Part shown: positions 5,378 to 6,937 of the stretch, one piece after another
Layout of the letters: each line of letters begins with the position of its first letter
How positions within the stretch are numbered: the stretch's first letter is position 1
Source of the DNA: CAZVWJ01 sp964631325
Lineage (GTDB): Bacteria; T1Sed10-126
Length of the DNA stretch: 6,937 bases
Assembly (NCBI GenBank): GCA_964631325.1
Contig: CAZVWJ010000086.1
Location: forward strand, 1-6,937
Direction: 5' to 3'
Translations under genes and position numbers: made by a program
Notes under the pieces: model-generated
Told to the model about the DNA's origin: nothing
Database searches by the model: none
The model's input: only the letters and a program-made list of their open reading frames with translations

Positions 5378-6697
5378 CTCGGCGAACAGGCGGTCACGGA
5401 CGACGCCATAATCGTCCGGGCAGTCAACCGGTTCGTTCAGGTGGCGGGCGTCGACAGCCTCCAGGTTCTCCCGGTGGTAATCAACCTTGAAATCGGTAAA
5501 CTTCAGTCCGTTTGCCGTGGAAATGACCACTGTCCGCTCGGACGGCGAGATCGTCCCCTTCTCAACCTGCTTCTCGAGGGCGGCCAGAGCGACCCCGGTA
5601 TGCGGACAGTTAAACAGGCCCGACTGATCGGCGTGGGCCGCGGCGTTGGCCAGCTCATCCTCACTGGCCTGCTCGACTATCCCGTCAAATTCCTGCAGGA
5701 CATCAATTGCCTTGTTAATGCTCACCGGGTCGCCAATCTGGATGGCCGAGGCCTGCGTCGGCTGAGCTTTCTGGGGGTCAAACGATTCAAAACCCTCCCG
5801 GTAACTCTCATACAGGGGATTGGCCTGCTCGGCCTGGGCACAGATGATTCGTGGCTTCCAGTCGATCAGCCCGACCTCGTGCAGTTCCCGGAAGCCCTTG
5901 CCGAGGGCGGAGACGTTACCAAGGTTGCCTCCGGGAATAACGATATTGTCAATCGGTTCCCAGTTAAATTCCTGGGCCAGCTCGTAGCTAATCGTTTTCT
6001 GGCCCTCGATCCGCAGGGAATTCATTGAGTTGGCGAGATAGATGTTTTCCTCCCGGCAGAGCCGGCTGACAATTTCCATACAGCCGTCAAAATCGGTTTC
6101 CAGGGCGAGGGTCACGGCGTTGTTTGAAATCGGCTGAATAAGCTGGGCCAGGGAAATTTTTCCCCTGGGCAGGATAACTATCGCCTGCATGTCCGCGGCC
6201 GCACAATAAGCGGCCAGGGAAGCGGAGGTATCCCCGGTCGAGGCACAGGCAACGGCGGGGACGTCAATGCCGTCGGCAATCATCTGGTTCACCATGCTAA
6301 CCAGCACGGTCATCCCGAGGTCCTTGAAGGAGCCCGAGTGACTGTTTCCACAGAGCTTGACCCACAGGTCGTTCAGACCGAGCTCGCGGCTGTATTCAGG
6401 CGGGGAGAGCAACTGGGTCCAACCTTCCCCGAGGGTAACGATATTTTCCGCGTCGACTTCGGGCAGGACCCATTCCTTTTTGTCCCAGATTCCACTCTTG
6501 TTAATCCTGTCCAGCTTCTGCAGGCGCTTGCTGAACAATTCTTTCCACTCGCCGGGCGCTTTTTCGCCCAGGGCCTCCAGGTTGTGTTTGACCTCCAGCA
6601 GTCCGCCGCACTCCTCGCACTCATAAACTATCTCCTCCAGCGGGTATTGGACTCCACAACCCCGCGCACACTCAAACCAGGCGCTGTATTCTGCCAC
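5357..6697 (-). CDS. thrC: threonine synthase
   Basis: This is a 446-aa PLP enzyme converting O-phosphohomoserine to threonine and phosphate, the last step of threonine biosynthesis. The GTG start (6695-6697) is set by a strong AGGAGGT (6704-6710) six bases upstream. The N-terminal segment has a zinc-ribbon-like cysteine set (C10, C14, C27, C30) seen in many threonine synthases. The fold-type II catalytic core follows: GNSHSGSFKDLGM with PLP-binding K125, STGDTSAS at 153-160, and the phosphate-cradling PGGNLGN at 255-261. The C-terminal part contains STANGLKFTDFKVDY, the usual closing segment. Length and domain order are complete and no damage is seen. It stands without hom or thrB in the window. 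Its upstream region (6698-6937) carries a long perfect hairpin, so leader control is possible but unproven. A different fold-type II enzyme such as threonine dehydratase is less likely because of the SFKDLGM motif and zinc-ribbon start. Confidence 0.92.
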   Translation of the reverse strand: MAEYSAWFECARGCGVQYPLEEIVYECEECGGLLEVKHNLEALGEKAPGEWKELFSKRLQKLDRINKSGIWDKKEWVLPEVDAENIVTLGEGWTQLLSPPEYSRELGLNDLWVKLCGNSHSGSFKDLGMTVLVSMVNQMIADGIDVPAVACASTGDTSASLAAYCAAADMQAIVILPRGKISLAQLIQPISNNAVTLALETDFDGCMEIVSRLCREENIYLANSMNSLRIEGQKTISYELAQEFNWEPIDNIVIPGGNLGNVSALGKGFRELHEVGLIDWKPRIICAQAEQANPLYESYREGFESFDPQKAQPTQASAIQIGDPVSINKAIDVLQEFDGIVEQASEDELANAAAHADQSGLFNCPHTGVALAALEKQVEKGTISPSERTVVISTANGLKFTDFKVDYHRENLEAVDARHLNEPVDCPDDYGVVRDRLFAELEQSGQ

Positions 6698-6937
6698 GGT
6701 TGGACCTCCTCTGAAACTAAGCTGTTATTTATAGGAAATCAATTTGACTAAATGGTACTATTCAATCTAAAAATTTTACAGGCTTCCGCTCTTTCACCTG
6801 ATATTCATCTACCAGTATTAAATTTACGAGCAGAGCTAACCCGAATAATTCACGACAGCGTAACTGTCGTGAATTATCCGGCCGAGGGACAGCCTTCAAT
6901 CGAGGCACCATATTTAGTGTTTAGCGCTGGCAAAGGG
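6698..6937. other. thrC upstream region
   Basis: There is no gene here in either direction. On the minus strand a TATAAA (plus 6728-6733) lies just ahead of the thrC ribosome binding site, but no matching -35 box is convincing. Farther out is the perfect hairpin listed at 6845-6877. It is enclosed by an imperfect long-range stem, CAGAGCTAACC (6831-6841) with GTTTAGCGCTG (6919-6929), pairing 9 of 11. TGTTTAGCG at 6918-6926 repeats nine bases of the mobile element's terminal repeats but lacks their GTAA end. Confidence 0.45.
6845..6877. repeat. perfect 14-bp inverted repeat with 5-nt loop
   Basis: ATAATTCACGACAG (6845-6858) and CTGTCGTGAATTAT (6864-6877) are exactly complementary around a CGTAA spacer. 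No T-tract follows on either strand, which argues against an intrinsic terminator. It lies about 150 bp upstream of the thrC start. Options are a leader RNA hairpin, a protein-binding palindrome, or a hairpin tied to a feature beyond the window edge. Confidence 0.7.

Noticed and set aside
5369..6751. Plus-strand ORFs of 219, 137 and 89 codons opposite thrC
   Set aside because: They are antisense shadows of a complete threonine synthase reading frame.
6874..6910. S-box (SAM-I) riboswitch, because of TTATC and GAGGGAC
   Set aside because: Only short words match; the kink-turn GATGA and the GGCAACC block are absent.
6886..6910. tRNA 3' half, suggested by TTCAATC and ACCA
   Set aside because: The T-stem does not pair in the right register and no acceptor, D or anticodon arm can be found.

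Overview
The window looks like chromosome from a diderm (outer-membrane-bearing) bacterium of moderate GC with AT-rich spacers. It encodes a signal-peptide-bearing beta-barrel protein ending in Phe. It also uses strong AGGAGG-type ribosome binding sites with GTG and TTG starts. That combination would suit a Firmicutes-related diderm lineage such as Halanaerobiales, but the phylum cannot be fixed from this sequence.

Layout. (1) Positions 1-150 hold a structured element read on the minus strand and cut by the window edge. (2) Positions 351-3974 are a plus-strand cluster: a possible 26-aa leader ORF, an outer-membrane porin-like protein, a small periplasmic PstS-like substrate-binding protein and a methyl-accepting chemotaxis protein. 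Together they suggest uptake plus sensing of a small anion, perhaps phosphate. (3) Positions 3975-4980 are an AT-rich, gene-poor island. It contains a 193-bp miniature mobile element (14-bp terminal inverted repeats, perfect 8-bp target duplication CACAAATT) carrying a second copy of the structured element, and a broken minus-strand gene with remnants of a histidine-kinase-type ATPase domain and a STAS-like DUF4325 domain. (4) Positions 4982-5347 encode a small zincin metallopeptidase-like protein, convergent at 9 bp spacing with threonine synthase (thrC, 5357-6697, minus). (5) Positions 6698-6937 are the thrC upstream region with a perfect 14-bp hairpin.

The most notable observation is the pair of structured elements, 1-112 (minus) and 4201-4302 (plus). 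Three short single-stranded or P2 blocks are identical between them (16, 13 and 8 nt), while three helices have changed sequence on both sides and still pair. This is the signature of a selected folded RNA (or single-strand DNA hairpin). At least one copy sits inside an element whose ends (GTAA termini, 8-bp duplication) resemble the IS66 family. I could not match the fold to a riboswitch or ribozyme family that I know.
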